NCBI RefSeq assembly: GCF_000380065.1
Contig: NZ_KB904376.1
Coordinates: 39,234-103,233, forward strand
Origin: Streptococcus massiliensis DSM 18628
GTDB taxonomy: Bacteria > Bacillota > Bacilli > Lactobacillales > Streptococcaceae
DNA length: 64,000 nucleotides
Direction: 5' to 3'
The notes below the pieces were generated by a model. It did not search any database and was not told the DNA's origin. It saw nothing but the letters and a program-made list of their open reading frames with translations. The position numbers and the translations under genes were made by a program. Shown in pieces: positions 37,504-51,363 of the stretch (its first letter is position 1; each line of letters opens with the position of its first letter).

Positions 37504-38448
37504 ATGAATTTTGAAAAAATTGAACAAGCTTACGCCTTGTTATTAGAAAATATCCAAAATCTCCAGAATATATTGGGGACAAGCTTTTATGATGCTCTGA
37601 TTGAACAAAATGGGCTTTATCTGAATCCAAATTCTAATGCCAGCTTTGTCGATAAGAATAATCAAAAATTGCGACAATTAGCTCTCAGCAAGGAAGAATG
37701 GCGCAGAAGTTTTCAATTTCTTTTAATCAAAGCCAATCAAACCGAGCCTCTGCAAGCCAATCATCAGTTTACACCGGATGCTATCGGTTTTCTCTTGGTC
37801 TTTATTTTGGAAGAATTGACAGTCGACCAAGAACTAGATCTTTTAGAATTTGGAAGCGGTACAGGAAATCTAGCTGAGACCATTCTTAACCATAGTAAGA
37901 AGAAAATTGATTATCTGGGTCTAGAGTTGGATGATCTTTTGATTGATCTATCAGCTAGCATTGCAGATGTCATGGATAGTCAAGCCCACTTTATTCAAGG
38001 GGATGCAGTTCGTCCACAAGTTTTGAAAGAGAGCGACGTTATTATCAGCGATTTACCTGTTGGTTATTATCCAGATGATGTGATTGCTCGTCGTTTTGAA
38101 GTGGCAAGTAGGGATGAGCATAGCTACGCTCATCATCTTATGATGGAGCAGTCATTCAAATATCTGAAAAAGGATGGCTATGCGATTTTTCTTGCTCCTA
38201 ATGATCTCTTAACAAGTCCCCAGAGTGACTTGCTCAAAGCATGGCTGAATCAACGTGCCCAGTTGGTGGCAATGATTGCCTTGCCTGAGAATCTCTTTGC
38301 CTCAAGTAAACAGGCTAAATCTATTTTTGTTCTGCAAAAGCAACAGGAACAAGCAATTGAAACTTTTGTCTACCCTCTGTCTAACCTTCAGGATAAAGAG
38401 GAAATTCTCAAATTTAGCCAAAGTTTTCAAAATTGGCTTCAAAATTAG
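37504..38448 (+). CDS. comYH: Class I SAM-dependent methyltransferase (ComYH/YtxK type)
   Basis: 314-residue N6-type DNA methylase-like protein. The SAM loop is LEFGSGTGNLAET; the catalytic-type motif reads SDLPVGYYP where adenine methylases have NPPY/F, so activity on DNA is doubtful. Usually the gene after comYG in streptococci, where it is linked to late competence expression. Follows comYG by 19 bases. Confidence 0.85.
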   Translation: MNFEKIEQAYALLLENIQNLQNILGTSFYDALIEQNGLYLNPNSNASFVDKNNQKLRQLALSKEEWRRSFQFLLIKANQTEPLQANHQFTPDAIGFLLVFILEELTVDQELDLLEFGSGTGNLAETILNHSKKKIDYLGLELDDLLIDLSASIADVMDSQAHFIQGDAVRPQVLKESDVIISDLPVGYYPDDVIARRFEVASRDEHSYAHHLMMEQSFKYLKKDGYAIFLAPNDLLTSPQSDLLKAWLNQRAQLVAMIALPENLFASSKQAKSIFVLQKQQEQAIETFVYPLSNLQDKEEILKFSQSFQNWLQN

Positions 38449-38467
38449 TGAAATTCACACAAAATTT

Positions 38468-38476
38468 TGATATACT
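38468..38476 (+). promoter_or_regulatory. ackA promoter (extended -10)
   Basis: TGATATACT fits TGnTATAAT with one change, 34 bases before the ackA ATG. No good -35. Confidence 0.55.
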
Positions 38477-38509
38477 GGTTCTATGAAAACGCTTAGAAGA
38501 GGTAAATTT

Positions 38510-39700
38510 ATGTCAAAAACAATCGCAATCAACGCTGGAAGTTCTAGTCTGAAATGGCAGCTTTATCAAATGCCAGAGGAAAAAGTAGTGGCTAAAGGCT
38601 TGATTGAGCGGATCGGATTGAAAGATTCTATTTCCACGGTTAAATATGGAGATAAGAAACATCAGCTGGTGTTGGATATTTTAGATCATGTGCAAGCTGT
38701 AAAGATCTTGTTAAATGACTTGATTGAACTGGGTATCATCTCAGACTTCAACGAGATTACAGGCGTTGGACACCGTGTTGTTGCAGGTGGTGAGAGTTTT
38801 AAGGAGTCAACCTTAGTGGATGATGAGGCTTTGGCAGAAATCGAAAAATTATCTGAGTTGGCACCTTTGCACAATCCAGCTAATGCGGCAGGTATCCGCG
38901 CTTTTAAAGAGATTTTGCCTGATATTACTTCAGTCGCGGTTTTTGATACTGCTTTCCATACGACCATGCAACCGGCGACTTATCTCTACCCAATTCCTGT
39001 TAAGTACTATGAGGATTACAAGGTTCGGAAGTATGGTGCACATGGGACCAGTCATTACTATGTAGCACAAGAAGCGGCTAAGTTGCTTGGAAGACCACTC
39101 AGTGAGTTAAAGTTAATTACGGCTCATATCGGAAACGGGGTTTCTATTACCGCTAATTATCATGGTGAGTCAGTCGACACCTCTATGGGCTTCACGCCGC
39201 TGGCAGGTCCAATGATGGGAACACGTTCTGGAGATATTGATCCAGCTATTATTCCTTACCTGATCCAACAAGATCCTGAACTCAAAGATGCAGCAGATGT
39301 CATCAATATGCTGAATAAGCAATCTGGTTTGCTAGGGGTGTCGGGAATTTCTAGCGATATGCGGGATATTGAAGATGGTCTTCAGGAACAGAATCCAAAA
39401 GCAGTGCTAGCTTACAATATGTTTATTGATCGTATTAAGAAATTTATCGGACAGTATTTGGCTGTTTTAAATGGTGCAGATGCGATCGTCTTTACGGCTG
39501 GTATGGGCGAAAATGGCTACTTGATGCGAAACGACGTTATTCAAGGCTTGTCTTGGTTCGGTATTGAGCTGGATCTCACAAAGAATGTCTTTGGCGCAAC
39601 AGGTGATATTTCCACACCAGAGTCCAAAGTGAGAGTGTTAGTCATTCCGACAGATGAAGAGCTGGTTATTGCTCGCGATGTGGAACGTTTGAAAGCTTAA
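38510..39700 (+). CDS. ackA: Acetate kinase
   Basis: Converts acetyl phosphate and ADP to acetate and ATP, 396 residues. ATG at 38510 follows AGAAGAGGT; the upstream ATG at 38483 overlaps the promoter region and is rejected. Motifs: [39 protein letters not shown], and GDIDPAIIP. Close by comYH, as in other streptococci. Confidence 0.97.
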   Translation: MSKTIAINAGSSSLKWQLYQMPEEKVVAKGLIERIGLKDSISTVKYGDKKHQLVLDILDHVQAVKILLNDLIELGIISDFNEITGVGHRVVAGGESFKESTLVDDEALAEIEKLSELAPLHNPANAAGIRAFKEILPDITSVAVFDTAFHTTMQPATYLYPIPVKYYEDYKVRKYGAHGTSHYYVAQEAAKLLGRPLSELKLITAHIGNGVSITANYHGESVDTSMGFTPLAGPMMGTRSGDIDPAIIPYLIQQDPELKDAADVINMLNKQSGLLGVSGISSDMRDIEDGLQEQNPKAVLAYNMFIDRIKKFIGQYLAVLNGADAIVFTAGMGENGYLMRNDVIQGLSWFGIELDLTKNVFGATGDISTPESKVRVLVIPTDEELVIARDVERLKA

Positions 39701-39701
39701 T

Positions 39702-39726
39702 GAGGGCGGTTTACCGCTCTTTTTGT
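39702..39726 (+). terminator. ackA terminator
   Basis: AGGGCGG pairs with CCGCTCT (one mismatch) over a TTTA loop, followed by TTTTTG. Confidence 0.8.
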
Positions 39727-39767
39727 TAAAAAGTTTTTAACAAGTTAGTAGGAAGAATGAGGTCATA

Positions 39768-40424
39768 ATGTTAGAGAGATTAAAATGGTTTGGGGTCGCT
39801 GTAGGAGTTTTTGCCCTTATTTTCGCAGGACAGGTAGGTTTGCTATTTCCTAAGTGGTGGGGAAATAATATGCTAGTCATGTCGGTAGCTTTTGTTTACA
39901 TGCTTTTCATAGTTAGTCTTCTTATTTGGCTGGGGCAAAAATTGAACTTGATTGGCAAATCCTTTGCTCCTATTCGCAAACATTTGCCTAAGATCTTTCT
40001 TAGTTATGGTTGCATTTGGCTAACAAATCTATTGGGGGTTCTAGTTTTAAATATGGAAGGGGCGGCAACGACAAGTAATCAAGGAGCAATCAATGATTTG
40101 ATAAGCCGACTTCCGTTACCTTTGACCTTTGTAATGATTGTTTTGCTAGCTCCGATTGGAGAGGAATTGCTCTGTCGAGGGGTCATTCCGCGGTTGTTGT
40201 TTAAAGATTATGAAATTTTTGGTTATATTGCGGGAGCAGCTTTCTTTGCCTTTCTTCATCATCCGACCAATGTGGGGAGCTGGCTTATCTATGGTGGTAT
40301 GAGTGCTGTTATCACAACTTTGGCTTATAAAACAAAAAGTCTTGAAACTTCAATGGGCTTGCATTTTATGATCAATGGCATTTCTTTTTTATTAATGGTT
40401 CTTCTTTCACCTTTGCTGCATTAA
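39768..40424 (+). CDS. CPBP family intramembrane metalloprotease
   Basis: 218-residue membrane protein of the CAAX protease/bacteriocin-processing family. EELLCRG (the EExxxR motif) and FLHHPTN carry the predicted metal ligands, in separate membrane helices. The substrate is unknown; family members in streptococci process peptides or give self-immunity. No bacteriocin precursor is adjacent. Its own transcription unit. Confidence 0.82.
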   Translation: MLERLKWFGVAVGVFALIFAGQVGLLFPKWWGNNMLVMSVAFVYMLFIVSLLIWLGQKLNLIGKSFAPIRKHLPKIFLSYGCIWLTNLLGVLVLNMEGAATTSNQGAINDLISRLPLPLTFVMIVLLAPIGEELLCRGVIPRLLFKDYEIFGYIAGAAFFAFLHHPTNVGSWLIYGGMSAVITTLAYKTKSLETSMGLHFMINGISFLLMVLLSPLLH

Positions 40425-40427
40425 AGA

Positions 40428-40456
40428 TTGGTGCAATAGATAAAGTGTGGTAAAAT
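40428..40456 (+). promoter_or_regulatory. Folate operon promoter
   Basis: TTGGTG (40428-40433), 17-nt spacer, TAAAAT (40451-40456) with TG at 40448-40449. Confidence 0.7.
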
Positions 40457-40460
40457 AGGG

Positions 40461-40521
40461 TAGTGAGACCAATCACTATCTTTAAGATAGATGACGGGAC
40501 ACGAGAGTGTTCCTTTTTTGC
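40461..40521 (+). other. Folate operon leader with hairpin and terminator-like structure
   Basis: TAGTGA and TCACTA flank a short loop, followed by a small ATCTTTAAGAT stem. Then GGACAC...GTGTTCC forms a terminator-like hairpin with TTTTTT. Suggests transcription attenuation before folP. I could not match it to the tetrahydrofolate riboswitch. Confidence 0.5.
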
Positions 40522-40524
40522 TAG

Positions 40525-41496
<972 letters not shown>

Positions 41497-41497
41497 T

Positions 41498-42820
41498 ATG
41501 AAAAAAGAAGAAAAGCCAGGTTTGGACTGGCTGCTAGACTATCGAGCTGCCCAACCGAATTTTGGATTGGAGCGCATGGAAAAGATATTGGCTTTAAGAG
41601 GCAATCCGCATTTGAAGCTGTCCGTCATTCATCTGGCGGGGACAAACGGCAAGGGGTCAACTATTGCTTATTTGCGCCAGCTCTTGAAGACAAGCGGGCT
41701 GCGCGTGGGAACCTTCACCTCGCCCTACTTGGTCAGCTACAATGAGCAGATTGCCATTGACGGGCTTGCCATTTCCAACCAAGACTTAAATGTGCTGCTC
41801 CTGACTTATCAAGAGTTATTTGAGCAAGACGGAGACGATCCGAGCTTACAGGGAGCGACCGAGTTTGAGATCATGACGGCCTTGGCTTATGATTATTTTG
41901 CGCAGAAGAAAGTCGATGTCGCCTTGATTGAGGTCGGTATGGGCGGGCTTCTGGACAGCACCAATGTCTGCCAGCCAGAGCTTACGGCAATCACGACTAT
42001 TGGCCTTGACCACACGGCGCTTTTGGGTTCTACTTTGGCGGCAATAGCAGAGCAGAAAGCAGGTATTATCAAGGAAAACGTGCCTGTGGTGACAGGCAAA
42101 CTTCCAGCAGAGGCCTTGACGGTTGTGGAGAGAATAGCGCAAGAAAAATCAGCGCAGCTTTTGTCCTATGGGCAGGCTTATCAGTCCGCTTGGCAGGCGA
42201 GTCTGCCACAAGGAGAGCGCTTTTGTTTTAGTAATGAAACGAGAAAAAAGGAGCTTTTTGAGACGCCGCTGTTGGGCTTGCATCAGGTGGACAATGCTGC
42301 TTTAGCCTTGGAATTGTGCGACCAATATTGTCGTTTGAAAAAGCTGTCCTTGCTGACAAAGAGTCAAGTGCAGGAGGCCTTATCAGCCACAACTTGGGCG
42401 GGGCGTATGGAGAGAATTTGTCCCAAGCCCTTGATATTTCTAGACGGCGCTCACAATCCACAGGCTATGGAAACTTTGCTTGCGACCTTGAAAGAGCGCT
42501 ACGGGGATTTTCATAAGCAGGTCTTGTTTACCTGCATTGAGACCAAGGCGGTAGATGAGATGCTGGCTCAATTAAGGCAGCTTAAAGGCAGCCAGCTGAC
42601 CTTGACCTCTTTTTCGGACGCACGAGCCATTTCCCGCCAAAAAATGCAGCAACTGGCTGAAAAAGAATCCTTGCCCTATAAGGATTGGCAAGCATTTTTA
42701 GAAGAATATCTGGGGCAGGAACAGCCCAAGGCAGAAGTGCTGGTGATTACGGGGTCGCTCTATTTCTTGGCGCAGGTCAGACACTTTTTGCTAACAAAAT
42801 TAGAAGATAAACAGGAGTAG
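41498..42820 (+). CDS. folC: Dihydrofolate/folylpolyglutamate synthase
   Basis: 440-residue Mur-ligase-type enzyme that adds glutamate to dihydropteroate and folates. Walker A GTNGKGST at about 49-56; LDHTALLG and DGAHNPQAM are diagnostic. One base separates it from folP. The ATG overlaps no gene but has GAAAAAGAAGAAA-like purine-rich context and probably relies on coupling. Confidence 0.95.
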   Translation: MKKEEKPGLDWLLDYRAAQPNFGLERMEKILALRGNPHLKLSVIHLAGTNGKGSTIAYLRQLLKTSGLRVGTFTSPYLVSYNEQIAIDGLAISNQDLNVLLLTYQELFEQDGDDPSLQGATEFEIMTALAYDYFAQKKVDVALIEVGMGGLLDSTNVCQPELTAITTIGLDHTALLGSTLAAIAEQKAGIIKENVPVVTGKLPAEALTVVERIAQEKSAQLLSYGQAYQSAWQASLPQGERFCFSNETRKKELFETPLLGLHQVDNAALALELCDQYCRLKKLSLLTKSQVQEALSATTWAGRMERICPKPLIFLDGAHNPQAMETLLATLKERYGDFHKQVLFTCIETKAVDEMLAQLRQLKGSQLTLTSFSDARAISRQKMQQLAEKESLPYKDWQAFLEEYLGQEQPKAEVLVITGSLYFLAQVRHFLLTKLEDKQE

Positions 42821-42822
42821 GT

Positions 42823-43377
42823 ATGGACACGAAAAAAATTGAAGCAGCAGTGAAGATGATTATTGAGGCTGTTGGGGAGGATGAAAATCGTGAGGGCTTG
42901 CAGGAGACGCCCGAACGGATTGCCAAGATGTATGAGGAGATTTTCTCGGGGCTGGGTCAGACGGCAGAGGAGCACTTGGCTAAGTCCTTTGAAATCGTTG
43001 ATAATAATCTGGTAGTTGAAAAGGATATTTTCTTTCACTCTATGTGCGAGCATCATTTCCTACCTTTTTATGGCAAGGTGCACATCGCTTATGTGCCCAA
43101 TGGGCGCGTGGCTGGCTTGTCAAAATTAGCACGGACGGTGGAGGTTTATGCCAAAAAACCACAAATCCAAGAGCGATTGACAGTGGAAATTGCGGACGCC
43201 TTGATGACCTATCTTGGAGCGCAAGGAGCCTTAGTCTGGGTAGAGGCCGAGCACATGTGCATGAATATGCGCGGTGTGAGAAAGCCAGGAACGGAGACGG
43301 TGACTACGGCTGCGCGAGGAATTTTAGCGACGGATAAAGACTTGAAAAATGAAGCCTACAGAATGATGAACCGCTAG
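42823..43377 (+). CDS. folE: GTP cyclohydrolase I, type IA
   Basis: First step of pterin synthesis, 184 residues, decamer. Zn ligands visible: Cys and His in [10 protein letters not shown] and Cys in [11 protein letters not shown]. Two bases after folC, with CAGGAG upstream. Confidence 0.98.
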   Translation: MDTKKIEAAVKMIIEAVGEDENREGLQETPERIAKMYEEIFSGLGQTAEEHLAKSFEIVDNNLVVEKDIFFHSMCEHHFLPFYGKVHIAYVPNGRVAGLSKLARTVEVYAKKPQIQERLTVEIADALMTYLGAQGALVWVEAEHMCMNMRGVRKPGTETVTTAARGILATDKDLKNEAYRMMNR

Positions 43378-43398
43378 GCCAGAGCAGAAAGGAGAATC

Positions 43399-44220
43399 AT
43401 GGACCAGCTAAGGATTAAAAATTTGGAAGTGTATGCCTATCATGGTCTTTTTGGAGCAGAAAAAGAGCTGGGGCAACGCTTTGTCTTTGATGTCATCTTG
43501 GACTACGATATGACCAAGGCAGCACGGACGCGGGATTTGACGGCTTCAATTCACTATGGTGAGCTAGCGCAGCACTTGACCCACTGGTGTCAGGCCAGCA
43601 AGGAAGATTTGATTGAGACCTTGGCTCATAGTTTGATTGAGCAGATTTTTCAGACCTATCCCTTGGTTCGGCGGGTAAGTCTAGAGGTCAAAAAGCCCTG
43701 GGCGCCTATTCCTCTGCCCTTGGACACTTGCTCGGTGAAGCTAGAGCGGACCAAACGCCATGCTTTTATTGGTTTGGGAAGCAATCAAGGCAAGAAAGCT
43801 GAGAATTTGGATGCAGCTCTGGAAAAAATCCAAAAGCAAGGCATTGAGCTTTTGCAGACCTCCAGCCGAATTGAGACCGAGCCTTGGGGTGGCGTTGAGC
43901 AGGAGAATTTTCTCAATCAGGTAGCTGAAATTGAGACCTGGCTGACACCGCAGGAGCTGCTAGAAACTATGCTTGCTATTGAGGCAGACCTGGGACGGGT
44001 TCGCGACATCAAGTGGGGGCCGCGTATCATAGATCTTGATGTCCTCTATATTGAGCAGGAGAAGATTTATAGTCCGGACCTCATCGTGCCCCACCCTTAT
44101 GTGGCTGAGCGGGCGTTCGTCCTTGAGTCCTTGGCTGAAATCGCTCCCCACTTTATTGATCCTAGAAATGGCAAAAGCATGCGGCAGCTGCTTGCGGGGG
44201 TGAAAAGAAACCTAAGTTAA
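43399..44220 (+). CDS. folBK: Fused dihydroneopterin aldolase-HPPK (FolB-FolK, SulD type)
   Basis: 273-residue bifunctional enzyme. Residues 1-115 are dihydroneopterin aldolase ([18 protein letters not shown]). From about 120 follows [28 protein letters not shown] and [16 protein letters not shown]. It covers two steps between FolE and FolP. The same fusion is known from pneumococcus (SulD). It completes the operon except for the phosphatase step, not encoded here. Confidence 0.95.
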   Translation: MDQLRIKNLEVYAYHGLFGAEKELGQRFVFDVILDYDMTKAARTRDLTASIHYGELAQHLTHWCQASKEDLIETLAHSLIEQIFQTYPLVRRVSLEVKKPWAPIPLPLDTCSVKLERTKRHAFIGLGSNQGKKAENLDAALEKIQKQGIELLQTSSRIETEPWGGVEQENFLNQVAEIETWLTPQELLETMLAIEADLGRVRDIKWGPRIIDLDVLYIEQEKIYSPDLIVPHPYVAERAFVLESLAEIAPHFIDPRNGKSMRQLLAGVKRNLS

Positions 44221-44322
44221 AACTTTAGCCCACCTTTTCAAAGCTACGATCTTTAAAGTTTTAAATCATATCATCATTATTATTTATACCCATAATGAAG
44301 GAGATTAGTGAGGAAAAATAAT

Positions 44323-46911
44323 ATGCGATACACAAAAGATATCCTTCTTGATTATATAAACGATCATAGTGAAGATTTTAATGAAGGAATCATTACTATT
44401 GACTTAGCAAATCGTTTAAACATGCAACGAAGTAATGTTTCAGCACTATTAAATACGCTAACTCGTGAAGGAAAACTCTTAAAAGAAGAGACGAGACCAG
44501 TTAAATATTGGCTAGCAAGTGAAAAACAACAGGAGCTTTCAGCATTTAAGTATTTGGTTGGGAATGATAATATTTTAAAAAATATAGTCAGTCTCTCTAA
44601 AGCAAGCTTGGTTTATCCAGAACACAGACTCGCTAGTTTAATTGTGGGAAGCAGTGGTACAGGTAAAAGTTATCTGGCACAACTAATGTATCGCTTTGCA
44701 ACAGAAGAAGGCATCCTTTCTGGAAAGGAAAAATTTAAGAAAATAAACTGCCGCCACTTAATTCTCTCAGATAAAAAAACTGCGGCGACTCAGCTGAGTG
44801 ACTTGTTAAATCAGGCTAGTAAAGATTTTGTATTTATTGATCATTTAGAAGTATTAGATCTTGAAGCAAGAGATATTGTTTTAAGTAAAATTGATCAACA
44901 AAATCGTATCTTTTCCCTTGTTTGTGCTATGGATTATGAAGCAGACAATGGACTTTATGATTTTATAACTTCTAAATTTCCTGTAGTATTAAAGTTACCT
45001 AGCTTATCTGAACGCTCTTTATCTGAGCGCTTAGAGTTGATTACTCATTTTTTCAAAAATGAAGCTGCACGTTTGGGAAAAGATATTCACTTAAATGCTG
45101 AAATCCTTCGTGATTTATTGCTTTATAACTGTGAGAATAACATTAAGGAGTTAAAGAAAGATATTCGCATTGCTTGTGCTACAGCTTACTTGAGAGATTT
45201 TGAGGTAAAAACTAAAAATTTAACCCTTTATCTGCAGGATTTTACAGCGAATGTGCGAAAGGGCTTTATTTTTTATCCAGATTTTAGAGATGAAATTGAG
45301 CATCTTATCTCACAAAAATTTAATTATACTTTTACAGCGGAAGGACTATCACAGTCAGAGACAAGTAAGCGATACGATAAATCTATCTATCAAGTAATAG
45401 ACGATCGAGTTCTCTCTCTTCGAAATGAAGGACGATCAAAAAATGAGGTTCATACGATTGTTTCCGAAGAATTAGACGAGCAGTTTAAGGAAATAGGTAA
45501 GAAAAACAACTTGGATAAAAATGCTCTTATTAAGGTTGTTGGAGAAGAGTTTGTCACTGAAACTGAAAAGTTTATACAACAATGTGAAATTTTGCTCAAT
45601 CAAAAGTACTCTACTGATTTGCTTTCTGCCATAGTGTTGCACCTTTGGGCAGCAGTCGAAAGAAAATTTGAAACTCCCCTTCCCACATTGGCGGCGTCTC
45701 AGTCTGTAACAGACTATCCTGAACTGTGGCAATTAGCTTGTTCTTTTATCTCGTATTTGAATCAAACATTCGCTTGGCAATTAAGAGAGGATGAGGCTAA
45801 CAGCCTGACTTTATTGATTGCACAATTTTACGAAAAAGAAAAAAGTTCAAATACGGTTCAAGTTTTGATCGCTATGCATGGTAATGCTACGGCAACTTCT
45901 ATCTCAAGAGTCGTAACTTCTTTGATTAGAACAAGTTCTATTTATGCTTATGACTTAAATTTAGACAAGGATCTAAGAGTTGTCTATGAAGAATTAAAAT
46001 TTCAGATATTAAATATTGAGCAAGGGAAAGGAATTCTTCTTTTATACGATATGGGCTCAATAAAGACAATGGCAGAGACCATTAGTCAGGAAACAGGAAT
46101 TCAAATTAAAGCAATTGAGATTCCAGTTACACTTGTTGCATTGGAATCTGTTCGCATGATTGATGGATCGGTCTCTCTTAAGGAACTTCACCAAAATGTA
46201 ACTGCTTTGATTGAGCAAGGTTTTCATTTTAATACACACTTATATAATAGAGCAACTCATCACCAAGTTATCCTAACTCTATGCGTGTCTGGTAAAGGTG
46301 CTGCACTTTCTATGAAAGATTATATTGATAAAAACTTGGATACAACAAACTTGGATATCATACCAATGGCTGGGAGTGACAAAATATATTTAAGAAAGAA
46401 GATTAAAGAGATTAGTCAACTTCATAAAATTATTGCTATTGTAGGGACTTACAATCCCAAAATAAACGGGTATCGATTTATTTCAGCCAGTCAGCTTTAC
46501 GGTTCTTCAACTGAACAATTAGCTCAATTATTTTACAAAGACAAAGTAATGTCCGAGGGAAGTATGGATTATTCTGAGATTTATAAATATTTGAAAGAAC
46601 AACAACCTTCTATAAATATTTCTAGGGTAAAAGAAGTTTTACCAAGGGTTGTGAGAAAAATAAAAAAACTTGAAGAAGGCTTTACACAATCTCAAGAAGT
46701 GGGTTTATTTGTACATATGGCTTGTTTGATTAGCCACTTACAACAAGGAAGGTCTTACCCAGAATTACCTAATGTTGATACCATTATTGCAAAACATAAA
46801 CGCTTGTATCATCAATTACGAGAGATTTGCTTTGAAATTGAGTGCGAATTTGAAATTGAAATTCCTGAAGCAGAATATGCGAGCATGATCCGAACAATTA
46901 AAGAAATTTAA
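44323..46911 (+). CDS. LevR-like PRD transcriptional activator with AAA+ domain
   Basis: 862-residue regulator. N-terminal winged helix (5-60); AAA+-like domain with Walker A GSSGTGKS at about 109-116 and a Walker B-like FVFIDHLE; PRD1 near 415-505 with VLHLW; EIIA-Man-like domain with MHGNATA at about 517; EIIB-like segment; C-terminal PRD2 with LFVHMACLISHL. The GAFTGA sigma-54 contact loop is absent and the Walker B reads DH for DE. I chose ATG at 44323; the upstream GTG at 44308 doubles as its ribosome-binding site. It precedes a beta-glucoside PTS, which it probably controls by PTS phosphorylation. Confidence 0.82.
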   Translation: MRYTKDILLDYINDHSEDFNEGIITIDLANRLNMQRSNVSALLNTLTREGKLLKEETRPVKYWLASEKQQELSAFKYLVGNDNILKNIVSLSKASLVYPEHRLASLIVGSSGTGKSYLAQLMYRFATEEGILSGKEKFKKINCRHLILSDKKTAATQLSDLLNQASKDFVFIDHLEVLDLEARDIVLSKIDQQNRIFSLVCAMDYEADNGLYDFITSKFPVVLKLPSLSERSLSERLELITHFFKNEAARLGKDIHLNAEILRDLLLYNCENNIKELKKDIRIACATAYLRDFEVKTKNLTLYLQDFTANVRKGFIFYPDFRDEIEHLISQKFNYTFTAEGLSQSETSKRYDKSIYQVIDDRVLSLRNEGRSKNEVHTIVSEELDEQFKEIGKKNNLDKNALIKVVGEEFVTETEKFIQQCEILLNQKYSTDLLSAIVLHLWAAVERKFETPLPTLAASQSVTDYPELWQLACSFISYLNQTFAWQLREDEANSLTLLIAQFYEKEKSSNTVQVLIAMHGNATATSISRVVTSLIRTSSIYAYDLNLDKDLRVVYEELKFQILNIEQGKGILLLYDMGSIKTMAETISQETGIQIKAIEIPVTLVALESVRMIDGSVSLKELHQNVTALIEQGFHFNTHLYNRATHHQVILTLCVSGKGAALSMKDYIDKNLDTTNLDIIPMAGSDKIYLRKKIKEISQLHKIIAIVGTYNPKINGYRFISASQLYGSSTEQLAQLFYKDKVMSEGSMDYSEIYKYLKEQQPSINISRVKEVLPRVVRKIKKLEEGFTQSQEVGLFVHMACLISHLQQGRSYPELPNVDTIIAKHKRLYHQLREICFEIECEFEIEIPEAEYASMIRTIKEI

Positions 46912-46943
46912 TTAAAAAAAGAAGTGTTTAATTGTTTTGCTAG

Positions 46944-47037
46944 TGTATAAATTTTCTAACCGATTTTGTGGCGATAAATTCCCAATCTAGATTTAACCTA
47001 CTTAATTTTTGAATAAATCATGGACACTGTATAAATT
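46944..47037 (+). promoter_or_regulatory. Candidate PTS promoter with duplicated TGTATAAATT
   Basis: TGTATAAATT occurs at 46944-46953 and again at 47028-47037. The second overlaps a TATAAA -10 with a TTTTGA at 17-nt spacing. No cre site was found. The repeats could be regulator half-sites; this is tentative. Confidence 0.3.
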
Positions 47038-47148
47038 ATTTTATCAGTGTTTATTTTTTCTCTTTTTAAAAAACAAATCATATTTGGATTTTTATTTATA
47101 ATGAATTATACTTTGGATAAATTAGATAAAAATAATGGAGGAAACATT

Positions 47149-47466
47149 ATGACTAGAATTATGTTAGCTTGTAATGCTGGAATGTCTACCAGTATGTTGG
47201 TAACAAAAATGCAAAGTAGCGCTCAAACCTCTTATGCTGATCAAGAGCTTGAAATATTTGCAGTTCCTACTGCTTTGGCAGATCAAGAGGTCAATTCTAA
47301 AAAGATTGACATTATTCTTTTAGGACCACAAGTGAAATTTCTTTTGTCAGACTTCAAAGAAAAGTATGAACCAAAAGGTATTAAGGTAGATGTTATTAAT
47401 ATGCAAGACTACGGCATGATGCGTGGTGACAAAGTATTGGCTACGGCATTGGAACTTTTGAGTTAA
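47149..47466 (+). CDS. PTS lactose/cellobiose-type IIB component
   Basis: 105-residue phosphocarrier that takes phosphate from IIA and passes it to the sugar at IIC. The phosphocysteine lies in ACNAGMSTSML at position 9-10. ATG at 47149 is preceded by GGAGGA (47137-47142); the longer open frame upstream is rejected. First gene of the PTS operon. Confidence 0.93.
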   Translation: MTRIMLACNAGMSTSMLVTKMQSSAQTSYADQELEIFAVPTALADQEVNSKKIDIILLGPQVKFLLSDFKEKYEPKGIKVDVINMQDYGMMRGDKVLATALELLS

Positions 47467-47486
47467 AACATAAAGGAGGTTGCATT

Positions 47487-50504
<3,018 letters not shown>

Positions 50505-50538
50505 AAGCTGAAATCTAATATGATCAATAAGTAAAGCG

Positions 50539-50581
50539 AGAAAAGATTTGATTAGTTTTCTGGTCAGATCTTTTCTTTTTT
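50539..50581 (+). terminator. PTS operon terminator
   Basis: AGAAAAGATTTGAT (50539-50552) pairs with the TCAGATCTTTTCT arm (to 50575), with G-U pairs, followed by a T-run. Confidence 0.85.
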
Positions 50582-50649
50582 AGTCTGAAAAAAATCTGAA
50601 CTTCCTATTGTATAGTAAATCTATAAACATTAGAAATGAGGATTTTAGT

Positions 50650-51363
50650 ATGGAACATTTAATAAAGTTAAAAAATGTTTGCAAGAAGCGCGGTGGTAAA
50701 AAGATTTTACAAAATATCACTTTCACTGCTAAAGGTGGCCGCATTACTGCCTTTTTGGGTCCAAATGGTGCAGGTAAAAGTTCAACTTTGAGAATTTTAT
50801 TGGGGCTTGACCGGGCTAATTCTGGGGAAGCCAGCTTTGATGATAAGGAATATCGAACTCTTTCTCAACCTTTATTGCTAGTAGGTGCTTCTTTTGACGG
50901 GCTTGCTGGTCTACCTACGCGGAAAGTCTATCATCATCTTCAAATCATTGCAGCCAGCAATGGAATTACAAAATCTCGTATTGATGAGGTGCTAGAACTT
51001 ACAGGAATTCCTCATAAGTCAAGGGCTCGGTTGGGAGATTTGTCCTTAGGTGAAGGGCAACGTTTAGGCTTAGCGGTAGCTTTGCTCGGCGATCCTCAAT
51101 TTTTGGTTTTGGATGAGCCAACTAATGGACTAGATCCCAGCGGTATCAAGTGGTTTCGCAAATTTATTCGTCAGCAGGCTGACCAAGGAAAGACAGTTTT
51201 GTTATCTTCGCACATCCTCTCGGAAATCGAAATGATAGCAGATGATTTAGTCCTAATCAACCATGGAAAAATTATTGAACAAGGCCAAATGACAGATGTG
51301 ATGCAAGGTGTAGACACTCTAGAAGAGCTCTTCTTTAATATGACAGAGGAGGCTTTATCATGA
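50650..51363 (+). CDS. ABC transporter ATPase, BcrA/LanF type
   Basis: 237 residues. Walker A GPNGAGKSS, signature LSLGEGQRLGLA, Walker B FLVLDEPTNGLDP and switch His in SSHIL. ATG at 50650 is preceded by GAGG (50638). Overlaps the first permease gene by four bases. With the two permeases it resembles exporters that remove peptide antibiotics from the membrane (LanFEG, BcrAB). Confidence 0.93.
   Translation: MEHLIKLKNVCKKRGGKKILQNITFTAKGGRITAFLGPNGAGKSSTLRILLGLDRANSGEASFDDKEYRTLSQPLLLVGASFDGLAGLPTRKVYHHLQIIAASNGITKSRIDEVLELTGIPHKSRARLGDLSLGEGQRLGLAVALLGDPQFLVLDEPTNGLDPSGIKWFRKFIRQQADQGKTVLLSSHILSEIEMIADDLVLINHGKIIEQGQMTDVMQGVDTLEELFFNMTEEALS

Noticed and set aside
37504-38448. Restriction-modification methylase
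   Set aside because: It is part of the comY region, the catalytic motif is SDLPVGYYP and not NPPY/F, and no restriction enzyme gene is nearby.
40461-40521. Tetrahydrofolate riboswitch before folP
   Set aside because: The conserved aptamer segments are not recognisable; only hairpins of an attenuator are visible.
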